Shown: positions 47,423 through 55,448 of the stretch, piece by piece
How positions within the stretch are numbered: the first letter of the stretch is position 1
Layout of the letters: every line of letters starts with the position of its first letter
DNA from: Aulosira sp. FACHB-615
GTDB taxonomy: Bacteria > Cyanobacteriota > Cyanobacteriia > Cyanobacteriales > Nostocaceae
Length of the DNA stretch: 64,000 bases
Direction: 5' to 3'
Assembly: GCF_014698045.1 (NCBI RefSeq)
Contig: NZ_JACJSE010000017.1
Coordinates: forward strand, 70,519 to 134,518
The notes under the pieces: generated by a model
Databases searched by the model: none
Told to the model about the DNA's origin: nothing
Seen by the model: only the letters and a program-made list of their open reading frames with translations
Translations under genes and position numbers: made by a program

Positions 47423-48094
47423 TTACTCAAATAGCTAATTATTGAGATTTATTTCACACAAAGATGCTTGTGCTTTGAGAGTTGCTTCTTAGAGGTTATT
47501 TGAAAAGTATTAGCGAATTTACTTAGTAATTTAATATACGCCTATATCTAGACTACTTGTTGGCAATTGATTGAGAATTTACTTTCATCGATAATTCTTC
47601 AGTTAAGTCTTTCCCCAAAAAATTGCTACAAAGCCTGGCTAACTGATAACTATTGACATAGACTAGTCCTATTTGATTGACAAACTAATTCACAAAGACA
47701 GGTAACTGGAAACAGGGAACACGAAATAGATTTGTTTGAGTCTCATTTAGGATACTTATACTAAGAAAATCAAGCAAAATACTTGATGGTTTTCAAATAT
47801 CATCTAATAGTTTTTGTATGATATATCAATTTTAGCACTGAATTAAATAATTTCTTTTGTAGTTCTATATACATTATTTATTTAAGTAGCTGAAGAAATT
47901 GGAATATATTAAGATTGTCCTGACGAGATATTTAATTCATAGAACATAGTTAATTTATCTGTTGAAAAACATGGCCAGATTATCTAGCGTTTTCTAGTCT
48001 ACTAAGATACAAATTTATCTATTGCTATCTGCGTGTATCTGCGTTTATCTGTGGTTAATAATTCTTGGCCGTATTTCATTTAGGATGAAAAATA
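47423..48094. other. Gene-poor AT-rich region at the left edge of the island
   Basis: About 670 bp without a supported gene, sitting between the last core gene (Nudix) and the recombinase remnant beside tRNA-Gly. One ATCTGCGTTTATCTGTGGTT-type dispersed repeat lies near 48037. Confidence 0.45.
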
Positions 48095-48244
48095 CTATGT
48101 ACCTAAAGTTACTGTGTAAAGCTGCCCTGCTACTCTAAATCTCAATCTACCATTGGTTGACTCTACTGTGATGCTTCCTTTATAAGATTTTCCAGTAGGG
48201 GTTGTAGTTGCGATACTTTTCTTGTTATACTTATACAAGTTCAT
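48095..48244 (-). pseudogene. Remnant of a tyrosine-recombinase (integrase) N-terminus
   Basis: A 49-codon frame from ATG to TAG. Its centre, YKGSITVESTNGRLRFRVAG then QLYTVTLGT, resembles the arm-type DNA-binding start of cyanobacterial phage-like integrases. A full integrase has about 350-400 residues and none follows. It lies 92 bases from a tRNA gene, where such integrases normally sit. The match is from memory and short, so it is tentative. Confidence 0.5.
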
Positions 48245-48336
48245 TAATAAACACAGGTAAAACAAAGCCTAAATAAGCAGTACTTGTGTATTATTTGTAT
48301 ACGAACTGTGTTTATATTGAATAGAAGCCTCTGTTT

Positions 48337-48407
48337 GCGGGCGTAGTTTAGTGGTAAAACTATAGCCTTCCAAGCTATTAATGCGGGTTCGATTCCCGCC
48401 GCCCGCT
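48337..48407 (+). tRNA. tRNA-Gly (anticodon TCC)
   Basis: 71 bases fold as a cloverleaf: acceptor GCGGGCG with CGCCCGC, D stem GTTT/AAAC, anticodon stem ATAGC/GCTAT with loop CTTCCAA (anticodon TCC), T stem GCGGG/CCCGC with loop TTCGATT, and discriminator T. CCA is not encoded. It reads GGA/GGG codons and is a likely integration site for the flanking island. Confidence 0.95.
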
Positions 48408-48416
48408 TAAAAAGCG

Positions 48417-48455
48417 AAACCCTTGTGAGCTAAGACTTACGAGGGTTTTCTTTAT
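48417..48455 (+). terminator. Terminator of tRNA-Gly
   Basis: AAACCCTTGT (48417-48426) pairs with ACGAGGGTTT (48439-48448) with one wobble, followed by TTCTTTATTT. It begins ten bases after the tRNA. The stretch 48456-48652 beyond holds a GTGTGGGGGTGAAAGGGTAT-type dispersed repeat only. Confidence 0.7.
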
Positions 48456-48652
48456 TTATAAGACAGTTCTTTTCGCAGTATTTTTGTACTAAAAATATAC
48501 AATAGTGACGCACCACAATTGTCTGTGGGGATTGGGTGTGGGGGTGAAAGGGTATGGGGTATAAGGGTTCTGAATACTTACATCCTTATACCCATATAAC
48601 CATATCTGAAAAATGACAGTTGTGTTTTTATTTAGAACGCGATCGCTAATAA

Positions 48653-48982
48653 AGTTCTAGAGCAAGCACAAACAGCAAGGATGAAGGCTTTAGCAATGCG
48701 GGAAAAGTCTTTAAATTTCCCGATGAGCTGCAATCACTTATTGATTCAGGAAATGACAGAGGTGGAAGTGCAGAACTAAAAAGTTTGCAGGCACAAATCA
48801 GGCAGGAACACCAAAAATCATTAGCTTTGCCTTCAGATACAGATAAATTAGCTCGATATGAGCGACACATTTTAAGAGGGCTAAATCAAGCATTAGAGCA
48901 TTTAGCAACAATCCGCCAGCAACGGCAGAATCAGGATTCTATGGGTTCGTCTGGTTATAAAACAGTTGAGCTAGTTAAATAA
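48653..48982 (+). pseudogene. 3' fragment of an unknown gene (no start codon)
   Basis: An open frame of 110 codons follows an in-frame stop (48650-48652) without any ATG. It reads through GFSNAGKVFKFPDELQSLID and ends in the helical stretch DTDKLARYERHILRGLNQAL plus EHLATIRQQRQ. It appears to be the tail of a larger charged helical protein that I do not recognise. Its place just inside the tRNA-flanked island fits a gene cut at an insertion point. Confidence 0.4.
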
Positions 48983-49187
48983 CAAGTTCAGTAGTTGAGT
49001 TGTGGATACTTTTATCTGGGCGACTTAAATGACTATGCTGAGATTGATAAATTCTTCTCGCTTGAATCACAAAGCTTGATTTACAGACAAAAGATGAGGT
49101 AGGAATTGAGTGGGTGATCAACTATGCCCAAGCTTTGGCGATCGCAATAGCACTAAAGTCTTAAAAAACCGTTATATTTCGTTGATT

Positions 49188-49619
49188 TCAATCCCAAGAT
49201 CGCGTTAATGGCTCAATTGGTATATCTGGATCAATCTCAATCACGGTGATATTGGCATTCTCTACCACAGTATTTCCCATAATGGTATTGTGCATTGCCT
49301 CAAATTTCGATTCTTCCTCTGCAATGCGCTCGTAGTGCAGAATTACATGGTAATGCTTGGTAATTGGCTTTCCAGAGTCCGATCGCTCCACGGTGTCCCA
49401 AGCTATATTTTGTCGTTCTTCTGCTATTCGGCGATACTCATCGGCTAGTTGTTCTAAGGCGATCGCGATCGCGTGTTCTTTGCTTTGACCGTAGCATTCT
49501 AAACTTTCTCTAGGAGAATCGCTCAGAGATGATGATAACTGACAAATATAATGTCCATTGTCTTGAGGCTCCACTGCAATCGTAATAGTTCCAGTGATGT
49601 CGGGGTTCACGTCAGTCAT
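49188..49619 (-). CDS. Hypothetical protein
   Basis: Start at 49619 (MTDVNPDITG), an ATG; the longer frame uses a GTG at 49628. It has 143 residues. The first half (GTITIAVEPQDNGHYICQLS, then YGQSKEHAIAIALEQLADEY) has a small beta-then-helix layout like HicB-type antitoxins, but no HicA or DNA-binding part is present. It is divergent from the HigA gene. Function unknown. Confidence 0.6.
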   Translation of the reverse strand: MTDVNPDITGTITIAVEPQDNGHYICQLSSSLSDSPRESLECYGQSKEHAIAIALEQLADEYRRIAEERQNIAWDTVERSDSGKPITKHYHVILHYERIAEEESKFEAMHNTIMGNTVVENANITVIEIDPDIPIEPLTRSWD

Positions 49620-49651
49620 CTTAACCACGCTCGAAAAGATTCAGAGGATAA

Positions 49652-49672
49652 GCTTACGGTTAAATTGTAAGC
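49652..49672. promoter_or_regulatory. Possible operator before the HigA gene
   Basis: GCTTAC (49652-49657) and GTAAGC (49667-49672) form an inverted repeat in the 91-bp region between two divergent genes, where an autoregulating antitoxin would bind. Inference from position and symmetry only. Confidence 0.4.
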
Positions 49673-49710
49673 ATAGACGCAACAGTCGATTATCACTAAA
49701 TATAAAAATC

Positions 49711-50022
49711 ATGATGAATAACAACCGTTTGCCAAACATTCATCCAGGCGAAATCCTACAACTTGAATTTTTAGAACCGTTGAACATTACAGTTTATCGA
49801 TTAAGCAAAGATATAGGTGTAGCTCAGACACGAATTAGTGAAATTTTATCTGGAAAACGGAGTATTACGGCTGATACAGCTTTGCGTCTAGCCCACTATT
49901 TTGGCAACACTGCCCAGTTTTGGTTAAATTTACAGACACAATATGATTTACGTCAAGCCATTGAAGAAAATTCAGAAGTTTACAATCAAATTCCTAAACT
50001 TCCTTCTAATGATGTAGCCTAA
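49711..50022 (+). CDS. higA: HigA-type antitoxin (HTH addiction-module antidote), orphan
   Basis: Start at 49711 (MMNNNRLPNIHPGEILQLEF); upstream frame is not conserved-looking. 103 residues. IHPGEILQLEFLEPLNI is the family's opening signature, followed by a helix-turn-helix (YRLSKDIGVAQTRISEILSG) and the tail NTAQFWLNLQTQYDLR. It normally represses its own operon and blocks the HigB toxin, an mRNA-cutting enzyme encoded just upstream. Here the 91 bases upstream hold no HigB, and the neighbour is on the other strand, so the antitoxin is solitary. Confidence 0.88.
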   Translation: MMNNNRLPNIHPGEILQLEFLEPLNITVYRLSKDIGVAQTRISEILSGKRSITADTALRLAHYFGNTAQFWLNLQTQYDLRQAIEENSEVYNQIPKLPSNDVA

Positions 50023-50050
50023 AATTCATACAAGTCATGAGTTTATTGCT

Positions 50051-52336
50051 CTATTCGGCTGTTTCACGTTTGCGTTTTTTAATTTCGGCGATCGGTAGGA
50101 GCAATATTGTCTCAATCTCTTTTCTACTCTTATCACTAAGCAAAAAATCCGATAATAAATTAATACATATCATATATAATCGGAGCAATTTGTCGATTTC
50201 TATAGCTTCATTAGCATATCCCTTCTTTCTAGCAAGCGAACTACTCCACCATTGTGGGTTATTAATTTCATCAAATTCTTCAAACATATAATCATAAAAC
50301 TCGTATACTCTACCTAGAGGTATAGTCCCATCCATTGTCCAATCATCATCAGCCAATCCTTCACTTTCTCTCCACATCATATTTCCTTCTTGAAATTCCC
50401 TACCATATTTATCATCAAATAAATGTACCAACTGTAGTGCCTGAGAATATTTGAGTTTTAATCCAAATTTAAAAGCATTAAGGCGTTGGATAGAAAGATT
50501 GGTATCGTGATATCTTTTTGCAAAAACGTCCTCGACTAGAGAAATATAAAAGACTCTTACAGCTAGAGGTGGATAGATATTCTTGAATGCAGTTGATAAA
50601 TGATGAATCCACTCTAATAGGTTTTGAAAATTACTATTATTTACACCGATACAATTAATTTCTTGAGCTATCATTTTTACATAATGATCTGTCATTTCTG
50701 CTTTTTCAAAGGCTAATCGTAAAACATGATGCCAACGCATTTCCCTAATGAATTTAGCCAATCTCGTTAAACTTTCATGTTTGCAAAACCACTGTGCAAC
50801 CAAATACTCTTGAAACGTTAAGTGCGAAAACGACCAAACTTTCTGCGCCCTCTCAATCAACAACCCATGCTGAGATTCGATCGCCCTCAACACTGCTCGA
50901 CTATCCCGCAACCTAATTCCCAAAAACTCTGCTATGTAACCCTCAATTTCCACCTGCTCAAATAAAACATACTGCGGCTGCTCAAACTTTTTCACTGCCA
51001 GATAACTAAGTAACTCTAGCTTTCGTTCTGGTAATAAATCTCGGTAAATCTCATCTCGCTCAATCTCCCGTGACTTGTCCCACTGCTCTAGTAGTAGCTC
51101 TAACCCTTCCTCATAAAGCTTGGAACGCTTTGAGTAGAACTTGCCAGTTTGGTGAAACACAGCACAAGTCAAACTCAGCAAAATTGGTGTAATCGCTAAA
51201 TCCCGAATCGGTTTATTTGCATCTAGAAAAAGCTGATCTAGAAACTCCTGCGATCGCGCTAATCCTGCTGAGTCATCCCCAATAACTGCCTTAAACCAAT
51301 GCTCAGAAAAAGATTGCACCTGGGCTTGATTAAAATCTGCTACTTCTACATAATCAAAACGCTCAAAACGCGATTCTTGGCTTTGCGTCCGACAGGTCAC
51401 AATTACCTGCACCTGCGGATAAGAACGAGCAAACTGCTTAATTTGCTTGGTGATGTTCTTACCATCTTCCCCTGTTACTTCATCTAATCCGTCTAGCAAA
51501 ACTAATGCTCGACCTTGATAGAAAATCAAATTAATGTCTGTATTTGATAACTGCCAGGACTGCTCAAAATAACGCTCCAGCGAATAGGCAAACTTACGTC
51601 CATCCTCTACAAACTCTCGTAATTTAATTAAGGCTGGGATTCGGTGCGCTTGTAAATTGCCAGCGTTGCACTCGGTAACTACTCGTTGCAAATAAGTGGT
51701 CTTCCCTGAACCTGGTTTACCCACCACCATGAGATTTGTATTTTTCGCCAGTACCTCTAGTCCTGAAACCCTTTGTCGCTCTTTACCTAAACCAATGCGA
51801 TCCAAACTGCGATCGCCTGAATATCTCTCCATCCCAGTTGTAAAATCTTGCCACAGGTCATCGAGTTCTGACTTACGGCTACTGCTCAGTTCCTCTAGGA
51901 TGTTCACATCCACAAACAAATCACCTAAAGGAACCCAGTGATCTACACCCCATAGTGGTATTGTGCTATGTAATCGCTGAATATCATCATGAATGCGCGA
52001 TCGCACTTGTTGCACCAGTTCATCAACAGACTGCTGATTCTGCTCTTTAAATGGGGCAAATTGACCAGTAGCTTTTAGTTCCTCAAGGAGAGACCGAATT
52101 ATTTCTCGAATTAATTCTGCGTCTGCGCCTTGGTAAGTGCGTAGGCAAAGCCCACCGAAGGTATCGCCTACGTGAATATCCTGTCCTTGTCCCAGGTTGA
52201 CTGCATATTTACTTTGTTGAGAGACAATCTGACCAATACCAGTGAGCCATTGTCGCAGAAATGTTATGTCAGTTTCAGTCTGCTGTTTTTTAATGATGCG
52301 CTCAAGTATGGCGTTTAATTCTTCAGGGGTGGTCAT
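50051..52336 (-). CDS. NACHT-domain NTPase (STAND) with N-terminal effector-associated domain
   Basis: 761 residues. The N-terminal module (1-85) is the one shared across this cluster: helices LNAILERIIKKQQTETDITF, then KYAVNLGQGQDIHVGD (44-58). A NACHT NTPase follows: Walker A VVGKPGSGKTT (about 206-216), Walker B ALVLLDGLDEV (about 275-285), VIVTCRTQ sensor and the WSFSHLTFQEYLVAQWF winged-helix motif near 490. The C-terminal 260 residues are helical and unknown, probably the ligand sensor. Such NLR-like proteins are held off until a signal triggers ATP-driven assembly; several defend against phage. A 21-bp repeat interrupts the module in frame. Confidence 0.92.
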   Translation of the reverse strand: MTTPEELNAILERIIKKQQTETDITFLRQWLTGIGQIVSQQSKYAVNLGQGQDIHVGDTFGGLCLRTYQGADAELIREIIRSLLEELKATGQFAPFKEQNQQSVDELVQQVRSRIHDDIQRLHSTIPLWGVDHWVPLGDLFVDVNILEELSSSRKSELDDLWQDFTTGMERYSGDRSLDRIGLGKERQRVSGLEVLAKNTNLMVVGKPGSGKTTYLQRVVTECNAGNLQAHRIPALIKLREFVEDGRKFAYSLERYFEQSWQLSNTDINLIFYQGRALVLLDGLDEVTGEDGKNITKQIKQFARSYPQVQVIVTCRTQSQESRFERFDYVEVADFNQAQVQSFSEHWFKAVIGDDSAGLARSQEFLDQLFLDANKPIRDLAITPILLSLTCAVFHQTGKFYSKRSKLYEEGLELLLEQWDKSREIERDEIYRDLLPERKLELLSYLAVKKFEQPQYVLFEQVEIEGYIAEFLGIRLRDSRAVLRAIESQHGLLIERAQKVWSFSHLTFQEYLVAQWFCKHESLTRLAKFIREMRWHHVLRLAFEKAEMTDHYVKMIAQEINCIGVNNSNFQNLLEWIHHLSTAFKNIYPPLAVRVFYISLVEDVFAKRYHDTNLSIQRLNAFKFGLKLKYSQALQLVHLFDDKYGREFQEGNMMWRESEGLADDDWTMDGTIPLGRVYEFYDYMFEEFDEINNPQWWSSSLARKKGYANEAIEIDKLLRLYMICINLLSDFLLSDKSRKEIETILLLPIAEIKKRKRETAE
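52141..52161. repeat. 21-bp in-frame small mobile repeat inside the EAD module
   Basis: GTAGGCAAAGCCCACCGAAGG replaces the GATCGC position found in the paralogous genes (compare 57148-57170), adding seven codons within the conserved IHxGD-to-YQG linker of the NACHT protein. It resembles the very short GTAGGC...GCCTAC mobile repeats common in Nostoc. Confidence 0.55.
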
Positions 52337-52433
52337 TTTGATTATGGTTCAAGCAGTCAATTTTTATTTTGGTTGAGATGGCGATCGTAACTGAGTAGCT
52401 TCTTTATATTACTGTTGTAAACATTACCTGATT

Positions 52434-53681
52434 TTATCTTCGCCAAACTTTAATGGTCTGATCTCTTCCTCCGCTAATTAGTGTTTCTCCATCTGGGCTA
52501 ATTGCAATTGATGTCACACCTCTGCGATGTCGTTCAGGGAAAATTTGAAATTCTTTTTCAGTAATTTTCCACTCTACAATTGTTTCATCATTACTTCCAC
52601 TCACTAAAGTTTTACCGTCTGGACTAAATACAAGACAAGTAACGGCATCTGAATGTTGTTGGAGAGTCTGAGGGGTTTCTCTAGTATTTAAATACCAAAG
52701 TTTAATCTTATTGTCATTGCTGCCACTAGCCAATATTTCTCCATCTGGGCTAAATGTTAGCGTATAAATAGCGTCTCGATGTGCTGTAAGTGTACCTAAA
52801 CATCTTTTACTATCTATATCCCATAGTTTGATAGTTTTATCGTAGCTACAACTAGCAAGAATTCGTCCGTTTTTTGGGTTAAAAGCAACACAGGTGACTT
52901 TATCAGAATGCCCAGATAATTTAGCAATTTCTTCACCACTTTCTACATCCCACAATTTAATATCATGATTATCATTGGCGGCTAATATTTTGTTATTAGG
53001 ACTAAAAGCGACTGAATCAAAACCAAAAACATCTAAAAAATTACTTAAAAGAGTTTTACCAAATGTATGAAGCGGATTTGATGAACCTAAACGCCAAATG
53101 TATATTTGATAGGCTTTACAAGCAGCAATTAATTGAGCATCTGAACTAATGGCTACAGATGTAAACCATAAATCAAAAACGCCTGTTGCAGAAAAGGGAA
53201 CAGAAATTTCTTGTAGTCTTTCTCGTGTGTTTGTCTGCCAACGTTTAATAACTTGATTGCCACTACTAATAAAATACTCTTGATGAGGACTAAAAGCTAG
53301 TTTTAATCCATAACGCATGACAGATTGTTGAGAAAAATCAGTTAAATTTTTGGCTAGTTTATCTATAATCGGAATTCCAGTGGATTGATTTTCCACTTGA
53401 GTGTAATCATTCTCTGTTAAACTAGCGACACATCGCCAAGTTACTTTTTGAATGGCTTGAACTAAAGCTTGGATGGCTTGTTCATCCCAGGTTTGGTAAA
53501 TGCGATCGCCTATATGGATGTCTCTACCTTCACCAATGTTGACATTGTATTTACCTAGTTGCGATACGATTTGGCGATCGCCAGTCAAAAGTTTCTGACG
53601 TAAAAATGATATATCTTCATCGGTTTGTTGTCCCTGTTCAGCCCGATTCAGAATTTGCTGGAGGTGTTTATCAGGTGTCAT
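52434..53681 (-). CDS. EAD module fused to a WD40 propeller
   Basis: 415 residues. The shared module is well preserved: LQQILNRAEQGQQTDEDISF then GKYNVNIGEGRDIHIGD (43-59). After a linker come about six to seven WD40 repeats (about 120-415; for example NNKILAANDNHDIKLWDVES, GRILASCSYDKTIKLWDI, GEILASGSNDNKIKLWYLN). There is no NTPase, so this is an adaptor or sensor that could be recruited to NTPase partners through its module. It lies 97 bp upstream of the NACHT gene on the same strand and may be cotranscribed. Confidence 0.88.
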   Translation of the reverse strand: MTPDKHLQQILNRAEQGQQTDEDISFLRQKLLTGDRQIVSQLGKYNVNIGEGRDIHIGDRIYQTWDEQAIQALVQAIQKVTWRCVASLTENDYTQVENQSTGIPIIDKLAKNLTDFSQQSVMRYGLKLAFSPHQEYFISSGNQVIKRWQTNTRERLQEISVPFSATGVFDLWFTSVAISSDAQLIAACKAYQIYIWRLGSSNPLHTFGKTLLSNFLDVFGFDSVAFSPNNKILAANDNHDIKLWDVESGEEIAKLSGHSDKVTCVAFNPKNGRILASCSYDKTIKLWDIDSKRCLGTLTAHRDAIYTLTFSPDGEILASGSNDNKIKLWYLNTRETPQTLQQHSDAVTCLVFSPDGKTLVSGSNDETIVEWKITEKEFQIFPERHRRGVTSIAISPDGETLISGGRDQTIKVWRR

Positions 53682-53821
53682 TGAATACTTGTGAACAATG
53701 TATTAGTAATTTGGTTAATAATCGCGGTTAACTCTTGGGTGAGATATAAAATTGTAAATGTAGCCTGACAAGATTATCAAAGGATAATATCTGTGACACT
53801 CAAAATGAGGTAGCCTAGTCA

Positions 53822-53893
53822 ATGGCACGATTTTACGCAGACGAGCAATTTCCATTTCCAGTTTTGCCAACTGAAATTGTTATGCCATATTAA
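53822..53893 (+). pseudogene. N-terminal remnant of a DUF5615-like toxin
   Basis: A 23-codon frame starting MARFYADEQFPFPV, which matches how DUF5615 (PIN-like) toxins begin as I recall them, then diverges and stops. Only the N-terminus of a protein of about 110 residues is left. It lies in the 208-bp gap between two cluster genes. Confidence 0.4.
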
Positions 53894-54720
53894 CCACTTA
53901 AAATTTGCTCAATAACTCCTTGCAATTTTTTCCAGACAATTTCGCCTTTAAATTGTTCCCAAATGCTTCTGGGTTTGTAGAAGTACAACTGCTGCTGGTT
54001 TAGTTCGTAAACCACTGGGATTTCATACCAAAGCATATCTACTCTAAAATCAAATGGGTTAGTTGTTTGGATGGCTTTTTTGGTTTCCATATCAAGTTCA
54101 TCTACTAAGGCGATGGCAAAACAAAAGTGAGTTGGTACTCTGAAATTAAAGAAGCCTTGTCTTGGTGTACCTGGGCTAATTTCTTCTCTAGCCCATACCA
54201 TTGATTGAGCCGAGAATTGCTGCAAAGTTGTTATTCTTAGGCTGGCAAACTCAGAGAACATAAATAAGGCTTCACTTCGCATTCTAAATCCTGCCTTAAA
54301 GTCTTTGATCCTAGCAATATAGTTAAATAATATACCTGTATTTAATACATTTTGACGTATTTCCAAACACCCTTGTTGCCGTAATTTTTGCAAAACCTTT
54401 TCAAAATATTGCTCTATGGCTTGACGATTATTACAAGCTTCTATTGTTCTAAAATATTCAGCTTCACTATGTTTCTCTTGACTGGCTCGAATAACTTGAA
54501 TCAATACCTGAATAGCTTCATCATTGTTTTGATAATAGACTTTATCGCCAATGTGAATGTCCTTACCCTTACCAATACTGACATTATACTTACCTAGTTG
54601 TTTCAAGCTTTGGCTATCATCACTTGTAAGCAATTGTCGGAGATATTGGATATCAGCTTCTGTTTGCTTGTTCTCAGCAATGCGTTTGAGAATAGAATTT
54701 GTTTTATCCGCAGTATTCAT
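53890..54720 (-). CDS. EAD module fused to a C-terminal domain of unknown function
   Basis: 276 residues. The module is typical: SILKRIAENKQTEADIQYLR then GKYNVSIGKGKDIHIGD (43-59). The C-terminal part (about 90-276) is of unknown fold, rich in aromatic residues (FEKVLQKLRQQGCLEIRQ, FKAGFRMRSEALFMFSEFA, FFNFRVPTHFCFAIALVDEL, DFRVDMLWYEIPVVYELN). No catalytic pattern or membrane segment is seen. By analogy with conflict systems it could be the effector triggered by the NTPases, or a sensor. It ends four bases into a toxin remnant on the other strand. Confidence 0.75.
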   Translation of the reverse strand: MNTADKTNSILKRIAENKQTEADIQYLRQLLTSDDSQSLKQLGKYNVSIGKGKDIHIGDKVYYQNNDEAIQVLIQVIRASQEKHSEAEYFRTIEACNNRQAIEQYFEKVLQKLRQQGCLEIRQNVLNTGILFNYIARIKDFKAGFRMRSEALFMFSEFASLRITTLQQFSAQSMVWAREEISPGTPRQGFFNFRVPTHFCFAIALVDELDMETKKAIQTTNPFDFRVDMLWYEIPVVYELNQQQLYFYKPRSIWEQFKGEIVWKKLQGVIEQILSG

Positions 54721-54737
54721 AATTTTTTAATTTGATT

Positions 54738-55298
54738 TTATTGTTGATTATTAGTGTTAAATGACATATTAACAAAGTGTTCCTGTAAAAGTGAATGAAT
54801 AAATCGGTATGAGCCACCTACCCGTTGAAGTATAGTTCGTTCAGTAGCATAGTTAAGGAATTTACTATAATTCCAAGGGATATAACCATTGCAGTAAAGA
54901 ACGAGACGCAGTATGAAATGTTGAATACAAGCAGCACCTCCACTGATTAACCAAAAAATTAAACCAAAACTTATACCTTTTGTATAGCCACTAATTACTC
55001 CAATCATTAAACCACTTGCAATTCCAATAACACTCGCATTTACAAAAGAGTTTCGGATTCCCTGATTTGAGTGATTACTTTTTTCTGGACTTAAGGTGGC
55101 TGAACCACGAAATGTTATTGTTATTAAAATAGTTTGGATAATTTGTCCAAAGATTAGTCCACTAATGCTTCCAAAATACCAAATTGAAACAATATTTCCT
55201 AAATAATAGTTGATTATTGACGAATATATTAGTAAAGAGATTAAAAAGAAATGAGGTAGTATAAAACCGCAAGGCAAGCTCCACGCTAATCTACCCAT
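54738..55298 (-). CDS. Open piece 3 of the broken gene: membrane C-terminus
   Basis: 186 residues with about four membrane spans (FFLISLLIYSSIINYYLG, SGLIFGQIIQTILITITF, ASVIGIASGLMIGVISGY, SFGLIFWLISGGAACI) and the tail PWNYSKFLNYATERTILQRV with FIHSLLQEHFVN. The tail is what ends full-length NACHT-membrane proteins, showing this is not an independent gene. Confidence 0.6.
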   Translation of the reverse strand: MGRLAWSLPCGFILPHFFLISLLIYSSIINYYLGNIVSIWYFGSISGLIFGQIIQTILITITFRGSATLSPEKSNHSNQGIRNSFVNASVIGIASGLMIGVISGYTKGISFGLIFWLISGGAACIQHFILRLVLYCNGYIPWNYSKFLNYATERTILQRVGGSYRFIHSLLQEHFVNMSFNTNNQQ

Positions 55299-55448
55299 AA
55301 AAGCTAGTCCTGACGAAACTAAAAAAAATTGATTTACTGTAATAGCTAATAAAAATAAAATTGAAATAAGAGTAACCTTTAGTGTACAGTATGTTACTGA
55401 AATTAGACATACAATTACTGCAATAGTAATTGATGTTATTGCTATTTT

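Noticed and set aside
48985..49187. A short plus-strand coding stretch (EVGIEWVINYAQALAIAIAL) before the hypothetical gene
   Set aside because: It has no start codon or family resemblance that I can support; it may be a gene remnant but is too short to call.
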